Shown in pieces: positions 22,201 through 32,400 of a stretch of DNA of 64,000 nucleotides (its first letter is position 1; every line of letters begins with the position of its first letter). The translations under genes and the position numbers were made by a program. The notes under the pieces are model-generated. The model was not told where the DNA came from, searched no databases, and saw nothing but the letters and a program-made list of their open reading frames with translations. The stretch lies in the NCBI GenBank assembly GCA_025200525.1, contig CM045763.1, forward strand, positions 61,763,018 through 61,827,017, written 5' to 3'. The DNA is from Camellia lanceoleosa (taxonomy: Eukaryota > Streptophyta > Magnoliopsida > Ericales > Theaceae).

Positions 22201-22978
22201 TGGCAAATAGTATAATAATTTAGCAAAATTAAACTTTTAAAGTGGCAAGTTGCAGAGATTTTGTTGAAAAGAAAATGGGATATATAACGATTTAAGGGGT
22301 ATACTTAAATTTCAAAGGAATAGATTGATACATGTTTTTTTAATTGAGGATTAAAATGTTAGTTTTGAAAACTTGGGGAGGGCACGTGCCCCTCCTTGCC
22401 TTTATGTGGCTCCGCCACTACTAGCCATGGGTGCTGCAGCCATGAATTTTAAACTTCTGTTATCAAATGTGTACGCTAATGCAATCCAATTTAGGAGTTG
22501 TTTGGGATGTCCTAAATAAGTGCATTTTTTGACTTTTTGGACTAAAAAGTTGAGGGAAAAAATATGATTGTTTGGATTAACTTTTTGACTTTTTATAAAA
22601 AAATGTGTATTAAAAAATTGTATAAATTAGTATGTAAGGGAAAATTAGGATTGGGAGTTGTTCAGTCGTAATTTTTGACTTTTGGTGAATAGTGATAACT
22701 TTTTAACTTTTTGAGTAATTTTTTAACTTTTTGACTTTTTTTCAACTTGCCAAACTTGGCCTTAGTAATTTGTGGGTTTTCAGCAGAATCGTTTTTTGTC
22801 AACTAGCTGTTTAACTTTTGCATCGAGGCTTATCTTACTACTCCCTTACTAATAGGTTTCTTGTTCTTTCAAAATATTGTTGCAGGAGTACATAGTAGAG
22901 GATTTACATGGCTGTTACGCCCCTCCAAAACTGGATCCGGAACACGAAGAGCGTCTGAAAATGCTTAAGCTCTTGTAG
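10260..22978 (+). CDS. RING-variant (MARCH-type) membrane E3 ubiquitin ligase, 6 coding exons
   Basis: Coding exons are 10260-10458, 11374-11459, 11558-11704, 19664-19787, 21775-22061 and 22886-22978. The frame stays open and gives 311 aa plus stop. Residues 56-106 form a C4HC3 RINGv finger: CRIC (56-59), CMC (74-76), H84, C87 and CTTC (103-106). After it come about three hydrophobic segments: near 124-150, 179-203 (IPFYYC to VLHC) and a long one in exon 5 around ALVIVFVVVFAILGIAYGF. A cytosolic tail ends in ERLKMLKLL. RINGv proteins of this layout are membrane-anchored ubiquitin ligases; substrate unknown. The start is the first ATG of the frame, before an acidic Ser-rich leader. Intron 2 has a GC donor (AAG|GCAAGT). 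Intron 3 (7959 bp) holds an antisense LINE. The exon structure is read from sequence only. Confidence 0.9.
10786..11071 (+). mobile_element. Ty3/gypsy gag fragment inside intron 1 of the RINGv gene
   Basis: The + strand reads as a retrotransposon capsid: EIKTMKEAIESMQ, then FKVPDFAKYDD, PVAYLRLYVGDLCG, then after a stop LSGSALQWFTKLG. FKVPDFxKYDG...P..HL...M and LSG.AL.WF..L are standard plant Ty3 gag signatures. There are two in-frame stops (codons that would be Glu/Gln) and no LTR or poly(A) nearby, so it is an orphan scrap. Both boundaries are unclear. Confidence 0.85.
13269..17296 (-). pseudogene. LINE ORF2: endonuclease, reverse transcriptase, RNase H (frameshifted)
   Basis: The likely start is 17296 (MDLMIWNCRGAGNK), opening an AP-type endonuclease. 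It continues through LVAGDFND and TYSDHSPMM, matching the catalytic Asp/His segments. The RT follows with QFRPISLCNVSYKIISK. At about 15690 the frame breaks (a single-base change). RT continues in another frame with FKIDLEKAYDNLSWDF (motif A) and RGLRQG. The catalytic box reads FFLDDLML where FADD is usual. A further shift leads to 15177-13597, with the thumb and a zinc-binding C-terminal region (CPRCNGVEDMNHLFRDC). A last shift leads to an RNase H piece (GGFGGLIRDEHGAWVCGYYG). At least three shifts make it inactive as it stands. Confidence 0.88.
17334..19136 (-). CDS. LINE ORF1, gag-like protein with CCHC zinc knuckle (600 aa)
   Basis: This is an intact 600-residue frame. The middle (about residues 110-260) looks like the DUF4283-type RNA-binding region usual in plant LINE ORF1: LIVRLLGKSIGY, FDLLEDYTKVFTGGPWIV and WVRFPTLPIEYFNEKAL. 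It is followed by the knuckle CFTCGRVGHRKESC (C-x2-C-x4-H-x4-C). The acidic N-terminus and the long polar C-terminus have no recognisable fold. It binds element RNA to form the retrotransposition particle. The stop lies about 37 nt before the likely ORF2 start. The true N-terminus may be longer, as a short upstream frame beginning MGARRKRR is broken. Confidence 0.85.
   Translation of the reverse strand: MVESETIDAVSGEVLLNPKPLVVITNQESSPSEGKSDDEMVPNTGAIKDSTSFKQALMRSRFNETGNEKNFDPDVEVLSSDDDETDPTQPSEVEDEEMEEEKDGIPKVKLPANLLKKIREPWKKCLIVRLLGKSIGYKLFMIKMTKVWGLQADFEALDIGNGFFIVKFDLLEDYTKVFTGGPWIVMDHYVTVRKWQPDFKSNEAEEDTTAIWVRFPTLPIEYFNEKALFHIAKVLGVPLKIDINTAMAARGKYARVCVEMDLRKPLVSQISIGKHVYGVEYEYLHSFCFTCGRVGHRKESCSDRPVLEATKSAQGQIGETNQGQQDHHSDAPKLSSDAHVDETTHGKYGPWMTVTKHRRPTRGPVIYKGNMQQNNRFDALNEASEQVSRNKAHIGRGRETNGKAHLEAGFTHHPKIHERRTATDTAADKDKQKEEIRLGKKIATDMEIQYQGPEVGTAEQLATSHLLVQAAPNPVTQKSETISLTTPSQPKTSIPKSQVPKHRAGFNKPKIRDPPDKHGRGRRELSYGETQLDPEQSAGVPHSRERSISPRQHRVVERRNEAENPGLETSGCTPEAALHLNESNEVNGREPPSNKKVSGT
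20508..21396. mobile_element. Putative non-autonomous DNA element rich in GATTCGCGATTCG motifs
   Basis: Both ends carry clustered GATTCG/CGAATC words in opposite order: TTCGCGATTCGATTCGCAA near 20528, and CGATTCGCGATACGAATCCC near 21358-21378. The interior is AT-rich with no ORF. The inverted ends (TGTTATCAGAAT... and, inverted, TTGTCAAATCGG...) match only loosely, and I found no clean target duplication. It lies in intron 4 of the RINGv gene. Confidence 0.45.
22492..22764. repeat. GTTTGG-type MITE in intron 5 of the RINGv gene
   Basis: The left end is GTTGTTTGGGATGTCC and the right end is AACTTGCCAAACTTGGCC. The interior is made of CTTTTTGACTTTTTGG-like words in both orientations. The same words border elements near 9000-9165, 34640-34793, 44469-44648 and 56468-56602. 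Immediately before it, around 22378-22426, is a short GC-richer scrap (CCTTGCCTTTATGTGGCTCC) that looks like the end of another dispersed repeat. Confidence 0.6.
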
Positions 22979-23040
22979 TGAGCACAACTGCATCTGGAAC
23001 GTGAAGAGCATCTGAAAATGCTTAAGCTGTTGTACTGAGC
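22931..23040 (+). repeat. Tandem duplication of the RINGv last-exon end
   Basis: 22931-22983 covers the last 15 codons, the stop and 5 nt. It is repeated at 22988-23040 with about eight changes. In the second copy the frame is shifted relative to the gene, and the stop triplet TAG has become TAC. The second copy therefore lies wholly in the 3' UTR. Confidence 0.9.
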
Positions 23041-23445
23041 GCTGAAGAGGTGAAAGATGATGTCTGAAAATTGATACCATGTATTTATTCACGAGTTGAG
23101 TTTGTTTTGTTTATATAGAATGGATGTTTTATGATTTCATGTGTTGTTAAATGTTCACCAGAGTGTGAACAGTTTAGGGGGTTGTGAACAACTCACAATT
23201 TGTAGTCCAATATCTTTCGCATATTTTCATTGGATTCTTGGTCTTCTTGATCGGCTTGTCAGATGGTTTATTTGAATATGGAGCATTTTGCCTAGTCGTG
23301 GATTATGGATATACTTGAGGACTAGCATTGGATTTAAAACCCTAGTTTACCTTGATTCTTGTGGCCTTTTCCAAATGGTTTGGTTTGTTTTTCTACTAGG
23401 ATTGGAATCAATTTGATTCGGTTGGGATTAAGGAAAATTGAACAC
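23041..23445. other. 3' flank of the RINGv gene
   Basis: This holds the presumed 3' UTR and spacer. No further gene, repeat border or clear polyadenylation signal is evident beyond AT-rich words around 23085-23130. Confidence 0.5.
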
Positions 23446-23448
23446 TTC

Positions 23449-24673
23449 GGCATCGTTTGGTAATACTTACGTTTTCAGTTTTCTGTTTATATTTACAAAA
23501 ATTTTAAAAACTCAAATAAAAATTTGTTTGGTAAAATTTTTGATTTATAAATCAGTGGTCTCAGTTTATAAATTTGGCCAAAAAATAAAAATACAAAAAA
23601 TGTGTTTTCATTTTGAATTTTGAATTTTTTTTTTTTTTACCACCCAACACTAGCCATCATCCACCACCGTCTTCTGCCACCACCACCCACTCCCCACCAC
23701 TGCCACTCACCACCCACCTGCCATCACCACCACCAGCCACCAGCCACCAGCCACCTGCTACCCACTCGCCACCACCACCCACCCCTCGTTGCTGCCGCCG
23801 CCGCCACCACCACCACCACCCACCTGCCATCCATCCACCACCCGCCACTACCATCCACCGCCAGCCACCATCACCCATCACCTACTTGCTACCACCACTC
23901 ACCACCCATCTACCACCACCATCCACCACCTGCCACCACCAACCACCAGCTATCCACTACCACTTGCCACCCACCCACCGCCACCACCCACCACCACTAC
24001 CACCATCACCCACCCGCTACCCACCTACCATTACCACCACCCACCACTATCACCACCTACCACCCGCTACCGTTACCCACCTACCCACCACCATCTACCA
24101 CCACCCACCACCACCACCAGCCATCCGCCACCCATCTACAACCACCCGCCACTACCCACTCGTCACCCATCTATCCACCCGCCACCACCCGCCATCTGCC
24201 ACACACCTGCTGCCACCATCCACTACCCGCCACCACAACCCATTCGCTACCACCCACCACCCGCCACCGTCACCTACTCACCCACCACCACCACCCACTA
24301 CCTACCCGCCACCACCACCCCCCATCTGTCACCCACCGCCACCACTCGCCATCACCACCACCACCCCCCACTCGCTACCACCCACTACCCCCCACCCCCA
24401 TCCACCCATCCACTACCATCACCCACCCGCCACCACCCACCACCACCACCAGCTACCCACCACCCACCGTCACCACTTTCCACCACCGTCTTCTACCGCC
24501 ACTTACCATTTCTCACTCTTTTTTATACTTTAAAATTTTTTTAAATATTTTGTCAATTAACAAACGCGTTTGTAGTTTATATTTTTCTAAAAATAAACAA
24601 AAATTAAACAAAAACCAATTTATAAAATTTTTGTAAATATAAACTGAAAACATAAACATTACCAGACACACCC
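23449..24673. mobile_element. MITE-like element filled with a CCACCA minisatellite
   Basis: The ends are inverted copies over about 70 bp: GGCATCGTTTGGTAATACTT at 23449 and, inverted, GGGTGTGTCTGGTAATGTTT ending at 24673. Both lead into GTTTTCAG...TTTATATTTACAAAAATTTT. A 3-bp duplication TTC flanks it (23446-23448 and 24674-24676). The terminal GG..TGTTTGG and 3-bp duplication suggest Tourist/PIF-Harbinger type, though TWA is the usual target. The centre is the minisatellite listed separately. Confidence 0.75.
23640..24500. repeat. CCACC/CCACCA minisatellite, about 860 bp
   Basis: This is a degenerate array of CCACCACC, CCACCCACC, CATCCACC and GCCACC words, nearly free of G on the + strand. 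All three forward frames stay open for hundreds of codons (Pro/His/Thr/Ser-rich), because such words cannot form stops. I treat these frames as artefacts. Confidence 0.9.
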
Positions 24674-24814
24674 TTCAATTTTGTTGATTGACAAATCAAA
24701 ACTGACATTGGGTTAATTTAACTGATAATTATTTGAGTTCATTTTAATCTTTTGAGCTGAAAAAAAAAAAAAAAAAAAAAATTAAGTTCAAATTTGAAAA
24801 GGAAATAAATTGAA

Positions 24815-25440
24815 GGGCAAATTACACAAATAGTCTCTATAGTTTGGGGCTTGTGTCACTTTGGTCCCTGATTTTTCAATTATGACACATTTGATCCTGA
24901 ATTTTGAATATTATTCCAAATAAGGACAATTGAATATATAATTAGATTTTTTAAGGGTAAAATTGTTAATTTGATAAAATATAAATTAATTTGACAAAAA
25001 TAAATGTCAAAAAAATATTTTTGAATTTTTAAAAATTATTTCTACCTACTAGAAATAAAATTATGTAAAATTGATAAATTTTTTAGACATTTATTTTTTT
25101 TTATCAAATTAATTTTTATTATATGTTTAGATGATGATTATGTAAAATTAATTTTAAAAAATTAATCATGTAATTTTTATTAATTTTACATAATTTTATC
25201 ATTGGTAGATAAAAATAATTTTTAAAAAATTAAAAATATTTTTTTGACATTTATTTTTGTTAAATTAGTTTATATTTTATCAAATTGACTATTTTACCCT
25301 TAAAAAATCTAATAATATTTTCAATTGTCTTTATTTAGAACAAGATTCAAAATTTAGGATCAAATGTGTCACAATTGAAAAGTCAGGGATCAAAATGACA
25401 CAGGTTCCAAAGTATAAGGATTATTAGTGTAATTAATCCT
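24815..25440. mobile_element. Fold-back (long inverted repeat) element, 626 bp
   Basis: The left half starts GGGCAAATTACACAAATAGT and the right half ends with its inverted form (ACTAATAATCC read back). The match goes on through CTTGTGTCACTTTGGTCCCT / TGTGTCATTTTGATCCCTGA, GACACATTTGATCCTGAATT and on to the centre near 25127. The whole element is nearly palindromic. Flanking TSDs were not resolved. It lies between the two genes. Confidence 0.82.
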
Positions 25441-26254
25441 AAATTGAAAGCCTAAACACCCTTTCTTTCTTCTCTCTTTTTTTTTTTCTCCTTAGAATTA
25501 CACCCTTTCTTTTTGAAGTACAACTAAAAGCCAATGACAAAATCAACCTAGGTTAATCCGGTCCACATGAGTACTTGCATATTAATAAGAAGTCGGGGCC
25601 TTTATTTATTTATTTTTTCAGAAAAGTTATAGTGTAGTTGTATTAAAATAAAAGTTAACATACAGAATAACAAAAAGAAAGAAAACAAAGCTTCAAAGAT
25701 CAAATAAGAAATCCGAAAAATAAATCAATGGTTAAATCTCCTCAGCTTGCTAAAGTTTTCAATGTAAAAAAAAAAGAAAAAATAATATTTCAACAAGACA
25801 ATTGAAAAATAATTGCACTATATATGAAAATTGTTTAGATGGACAGGAAAAACTTGTATTTTACAGTGTCACAAAAATGAAATTTTTTTTCACTGTCCAA
25901 CTAAGCTTTTTACATTAAAAAATAAAAAAAATAAAAAATAGGTCCAGTACCTTGCAAATAATTATTGAACTCATCTGATTTAGTCATCAAAACTATAACT
26001 ATGCACAGCTAGCTGAGATTTCTTTTCTTTTCATTTTTTTAAATAATTTTTTTTTTACTACAAATGATCAAACATATTAGCATCTTACCAGGACAAGCAT
26101 TTAATCCCTGGAAAAAAGAATCTGATAATTAAAGTGCTCACTAAGAATGAAATTATATACTATCACTTTAGACAGTTGTTAAATTTGATCAAGGAACGAG
26201 GGTTTCTTGTGCTCTCGATAGAACAACAATCAATGCTTTTTGAAGCAAGCTATT

Positions 26255-26293
<39 letters not shown>

Positions 26294-26479
26294 CTGTCTT
26301 CAATCAACCAATGCTTAACTTCAAAACTAATAAAAAAAATCTCATCAAACAGTAGGATGACCCATCACCATTTTTTGGTCCAGGACAAACCCACAACTTT
26401 ACAATAAATCAGATTCAGCATTTCTTTTTGTATACCCAACAACAAAAACAAAAAATTGGGATTACCCATTACACCAATA
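25441..26479. other. AT-rich spacer downstream of AKT1
   Basis: It contains a (CT)n microsatellite at about 26251-26289 and A-rich tracts. No gene is seen. The AKT1 3' UTR should occupy the last few hundred bases next to 26480 (the gene reads leftward), but no standard AATAAA signal stands out. Confidence 0.55.
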
Positions 26480-29400
26480 TTACCTCAAAGCCCCATCATC
26501 TTGAAGATCATATTCTTCCAATTCTCCATCACTAGCAAATTTAAGATGATCACCATCCCTAATCACTTGTATATCGTCGATTTCTGCTCCATCTTTGGTT
26601 AGAACTTTAGTGGGAGAGAATCCAAATCTTTTAGCACCAATCTCAAGTAGTTCTTGCAAACTCTGTGGAAGTAGAACAAGCTTTCCCTTATCATCACCCT
26701 TCTCCGGCCAACTAACTGTCACTCTTGCCGGATAATCTTTCCCCGGCTCAGCACATTTTGTCTGATTTATAGATAAAAGCAAGGCATTGGGTCCACCACC
26801 ACCGCCACCACCGCCACCACCGCTGGCCGCTGACATGATTCCAAATAAGGAGTTATGGAAGTTGTTAGTTCTACGTCTCTGGCGAGATTGACTCCATGAC
26901 CTGTCTCCTGTTGGGGATCCCACTGCACCTTCCCGGGGCATCATAGGACGGATTGTCGGTTCACTTGTAAATCTCCCCATCATAGGGCGGATTGCCGGTT
27001 CACTTGTAAATCTCCCAAGGAACCGCATTTCATGCTGTGGTTCCAGGATTGGGACTGCGGTTTGAGTTTTGGCCTCCTTGGTGGATTGGAAAAGGACTTT
27101 TATGTCATCATGTCCTTGTTGGTCAGCTAGATCCCTAGGGGTCCATCCATGGCTGTCCATTTGGTCAATATCAGCTCCTTGGTCCAAAAGAAATTTGACT
27201 ATGTCGGTGTTTGCTTCACTAACCGCAACATGAAGTGCGGTATTAGATCCGTTGCTGTTGGGAAGCGTGACATCACCTCCATGACTAACAATTTCCTTGA
27301 GCAAGCCCAAGTTGTTTTGCTCGGCAGCGGTGCAAGAAAATTGACCTACATCTCCGGAAGATATGGTGGCACCATTATCCGTCAGTAGCTTGACCACATG
27401 TTCATGATTAGCCATCATGGCCTCCCATAGTGGTACATTGCCATCTGAATCTGTACAGATCATGTTGACATAGTTGACAGTTACACGTATGTTTAATGAA
27501 GCTGTTTTCAATCACAATAATTATTTGTGCTTGGTCAAACAATCCCTAAAAATTGGTGTGGCACTTCATTTGAAAAAGAACAAACTGATTCCACAGAACA
27601 GAGGCAATTTGACAATTCAGTTAAGAAGCACGGGCATAGACATGATATGAAGAAGTCAACATGTAAATTTTTAAAAAAATATAAAACATGACACATGGAA
27701 GAAACATGCAAAATATATAATTTTATATATTTATATGACTTATAAAGATCAACAATTATTATGTCATATATATAAATATTTAATTCTAAATTAACAATTT
27801 TTGAACTCTAATGAATGAGAGAATAGTATAAATTCATGTCATTTTTCTTTTATAATTGGGTTCTAAGTTATTTTATTCTAATTTTCGTGTTTGTGAAAGC
27901 GATAGACACAGTTGTTCCCATGTGTCTGATGCATGTTTGAGTCTAGATTTTTTTTATATATAAAAAAAAAAACAAGTAGCACATGTTTGCATATATGTGC
28001 GTCTAACAAGCTTTGGAAGTGTCCGATAAATGTCGTGTTGTATTGGTGTTAGGTACAACACACAATCATCTTAGTAGTGTTCGTGTTTCTTAGCAATTCA
28101 ACAACACAAGTGATAACTATGGTTTTAAAAATAGTATCAGATGAAGGGAAAGTTCTTAAATATGACGAAGAAAGAGTAAAATGAGAGTCCATGATGACAA
28201 TATGGGGGAAGGTATTGTAGTTGAAAAATAGAAGAGAGAGAGAGAGTGAACTTAAACAACGGCAAATTGGCAAAATGGGTGTCGGTCCCTATAGGGTAAG
28301 ATTGACTAATATAATTCAAATGCTTTCATCAGATATCTGAAATCTGAACCAAATAGGAAGAACAATACTTAAGAAAGTCATATACAGGAACAGAAAGCTA
28401 TTGACCTATACTTGAGGGAAAGCATATAGCCCTTTTGACTTATCATAAATGTAACCTAACCTACAACAACCTTACGGAGAACCAGACTATCGGAACAATT
28501 AAAAACAAGGGTTGATTTATACATTATTGATAGTATTTTATAGAGAAAATTATGGAATGTGTAAAGGCCTTTCCGTTATGGTAAACAAGATCCCTTGTGG
28601 ATAAGAGTATAACAAGGTCAACTGTATAGATCTAAGAAAAATGTCACTAGATTGCGATACGAATCATGCAATTACTAGCCAAAAAAGAAAAGAGCAAACT
28701 GAGATGCTTGATTTGGAAAGTAAAGTATATGACTGAACTATTTTAGTATTTTCAAAAAACAGATTATGAAAACAAAACCAAATAGAGTGAAAAAGAAGAC
28801 AGCGGAGGATGTCAAACAACAGGATGACATATCAGATGATGCAAGCGAAACACATGTTTTTGTACTACAACAATGTCAATTTGTATTACAACTAATTCAA
28901 ACAAATAGTGATATAAATTAAACCTATTTTTCTATGTTTGGTTTGGATGGGTGGGAATGGGCGGAGCATGGCACATGTCAATGTGTTTCTAATACTGGAA
29001 ATTTCATCTGACATCATAACTTTCAGAGTGACAGAAAAGGCAAAGTTCCAATCCCTAAATATTTCAATACATTTGAATCATTGTTTATATATTTATTAGA
29101 AAGGGAAAATAATTTTTGTTTGACAATAGTTGTTTTGAGTGCTAAACAAAGATATTTGGAGGCCGGCAATTGTTTAGAGCTTGAATAAAAACACAAAGAT
29201 AATCAAACGATCAGAGTTTGCAATTGGATAATTGGCACGAGGATGTACACATAGAAGATTTCCAATAATTGAAGCAGCATGGTGGAATCCCAAAATATTA
29301 TTTAGAGAAACAACACCGATGACCTAATTGAGTCCATGGGGAAAGAACTAAAGCAAAGAACAAGAAGTGCTACAAAGCAAAAACAGGATAATCACAATAA

Positions 29401-32400
29401 CTGGCGTGAAGGTCAAGAAAATACCTCTACTATTAGGGTTTGCTCCGTAATCTAGCAGGAGAAGCACACAATTCTCGCTTCCTTTAGATGCTGCTATGTG
29501 CTGATTTATCAAAAAACACATGAAAATTAGGATGAATGCATTTTTAGAAATTGATGTTTTAATAAAATGGAAAAAAAAAGGGGGCGACATATACACACCA
29601 ATGCTGTCCTCCCATTGTTGTCAGATTCATTTGGATCCAGACCCCGTTTCAACAATTGATGCAACAATAAGTCATCTCCCCTAAGTGCAGCAAAACATAG
29701 GCTGAGCGGTAGGTCCATTCTACCACGAGCAAGCATGTTCTCTGTCTCGAGCAAAACTTCCTCCATAATCGGGTCCTTCGCTTCTTTCAAATGCTGCCCC
29801 ACCAAACAAAAGACAAGGAAAATAATTATTGCATATGACATTACAATTCTGTCTAAAGGTAAAATAATAAAGCATGTTTTTACGCCAATGTATTCAACTG
29901 TCCTTGTACTGTATTTAACCAAACATGGGGAATCTATAAAGGTTTCAGATATGGAAAGGAAATGAAAAGCTGAAAAGCATAGGGTTTGTTTGGTTTGATT
30001 TTTGGACTTCTTGTTTTTCGTTTTTTTTAAGGAACTTTTTTCTTATTTTAACCAATATTTTTAACTCTTTAGATGCACCTACAAAGTAAAGTATATGCAA
30101 AACAATCTAGACAAAAAAAATCATTAGAGGCAAAAAAAATATGGAGTAAAGTATATGCAAAACAATCTAGACAAAAAAAATCATTAAAGGCAAAAAAAAT
30201 ATGGAAACGTGCTTTTTTTTTTTTTTTTTTAAATTCTCATCTTCAGCGATTTTTTTTTTTTTTCCTTCTACTTTTTAGAACTAAAATGTAAAGAAAATTG
30301 ACTAAAATACGAAAAAAAAAAGTTCAATAACAACAAAAAAAATGCAAAAAAAAAAAAAGTTAGAAAGAAATTTTGAAAAATGAAACCAAACAATATTGGA
30401 AGTTTTCATTAAATGTAACTTAGATAAATATAAAATCCTAATTCTATAAATAGGTTATGCTTTTACCAGTTTGATAAAAATCTATAGGGGTATATCAGAT
30501 TTACGAACCTGAAGGAGATTATTCATGATTATGGCTCCATCTCCAACATTGGCCTGGACAATGTTCATGAATGTGGTACGATTCATTCGTAGTAACTGGC
30601 TCAACCTTTTGGTCCGCACTGTAAAGAGCTGTGGCCTATAACAAAGCACACCAATCTCACCGCATAGATCACCAGTTGTAGCCTCTCCAATGACCTGCAA
30701 TCAATTATTGTAATTTAAAATCAGCACTTGCATTTTAACATGGAAATAGTGGAAAATTCTCAATTTCCAAGTATTCAATTGCTATCTACTACTAAGTAAC
30801 AAAATTGATATCGAGAGTTTTAGAATTGAGACTTGCCTGTTCAGCCCCATTTTTGAAGACACGCAAATCCTGTGAAAGTAATTAAACATTAGAAAAGAAA
30901 TCATCATTAACAAATGGAATAGAAGAAAAAGAACGCCTCAATCCTATTTTTCAAAAGAAGAAAGTTCTATAATTACCACAGCTCCATTAACAAGTATGTA
31001 GAAGTCTGTCGGTGCTTCATTCTGTAAGATCACATCCTCTTTGGGAGGAAAATACTCGGCTTTCATCTCTGAAACCTTCAAAATTTACAAAGTACAAAAC
31101 CCAAATTAAGGACAAGTTCGAGTAAGACAATGGCAATAGTGACACTTTTAGTAAGTATTACCAGTTGAAAGAGCAAGTCATTGGACACCCCACGAAACAA
31201 GTACACCTTATCGACAAGAGAGTAGAAAAGAAAATGTGAAATGCTTGATCGGATGGCTTTTGGAAGGGAATCAAGAGTCTCCTTCTGCTGCAGCCCCTCC
31301 GAGTCTGTTCTGAACTTCAATGATAAGTGTGCAAGCATCTGATCTTGCAGGCGAGCGGGCAATCGGTTTCTTTGTGCAAAATTTGATGCCGCTTGAATGG
31401 TATCTCTCTGTTATCACATACATAAAACAAAATCACAACATTATGAATAAATAACCAAATGAGAATTCAAACAAAAGGAAAGAAAAAAATTGGGTTATTC
31501 ATTTATTGTCACGGGGCCATGTTTGGTGCAGCTTCTTGCCAATTGAAAGTCGATAATTAGAAAACAGAATTCCACTAATCAGCTTATTTAAGCTATTTCT
31601 GCCTCTTTAGCTATAAGAAGCTCCATAAGTTGCACCGAACACAGTTTTTATATAAGCTGCTGAATTGAGATGATGAGGATTTACTCACAAATTCTCTAGT
31701 TTTACTAGTAGCATGGACAACCAAGTTGGTCATATTTCCTATCAAATATGCTGTGAGTCCAAGGTTGAAAAGCATGAAGAATATGTCAAAGATCATCTCC
31801 CTCGTATTCACAGGATGCAAATCACCATACCCAACAGTTGTGAGAGTAGTGATAGACCAGTAAATCGATGTCACATAGCGAATCCACAGGCTTTGGTGAA
31901 GGAAGTCATCCATGGATGCTCCGATCCATGTCCTACTTGGGTCGTGATAACGTGCAGCAAGAAGATAATAGAAGCATGCAGCACAGTGAACCGCAAAAAG
32001 AGTGACCTATAAAAGATACAAGATCACTCATTACTCAGAAAACTCATTACCTCGATACACAATAACCCAATAAATCTCAAATATACATACACAAATAAGC
32101 TTCGCGCATCGAACCCAAAAGTAGTTGAATTTCCTATCTTTCTCCAATCTGATTGAATCAAGAAAAACGGGGATTGCAAATTAGAGACTTTCTTCGAAAA
32201 TTACAAGCTCCAAAATGGGAAATCAATGTACCTAGCAAATAGGGCGCTAACTCTTCGAAGACGCCAGAGACGGAGCATGTTGAATAGGCCAAATGATTGG
32301 AGAGGTGAAGGAGAAATCTTCCGAGCAAGTTCAGAAGGGATTGTGGATATGACATCAAAGACCAACCAAGTGCTTGCATATTTCCAAGCAATTTTCTTTC

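Noticed and set aside
23613..24636. Long Pro/His/Thr-rich ORFs (up to 338 codons) in three forward frames
   Set aside because: They come from the CCACC minisatellite, which cannot make stops in any forward frame. There is no protein pattern, and the array sits inside transposon ends.
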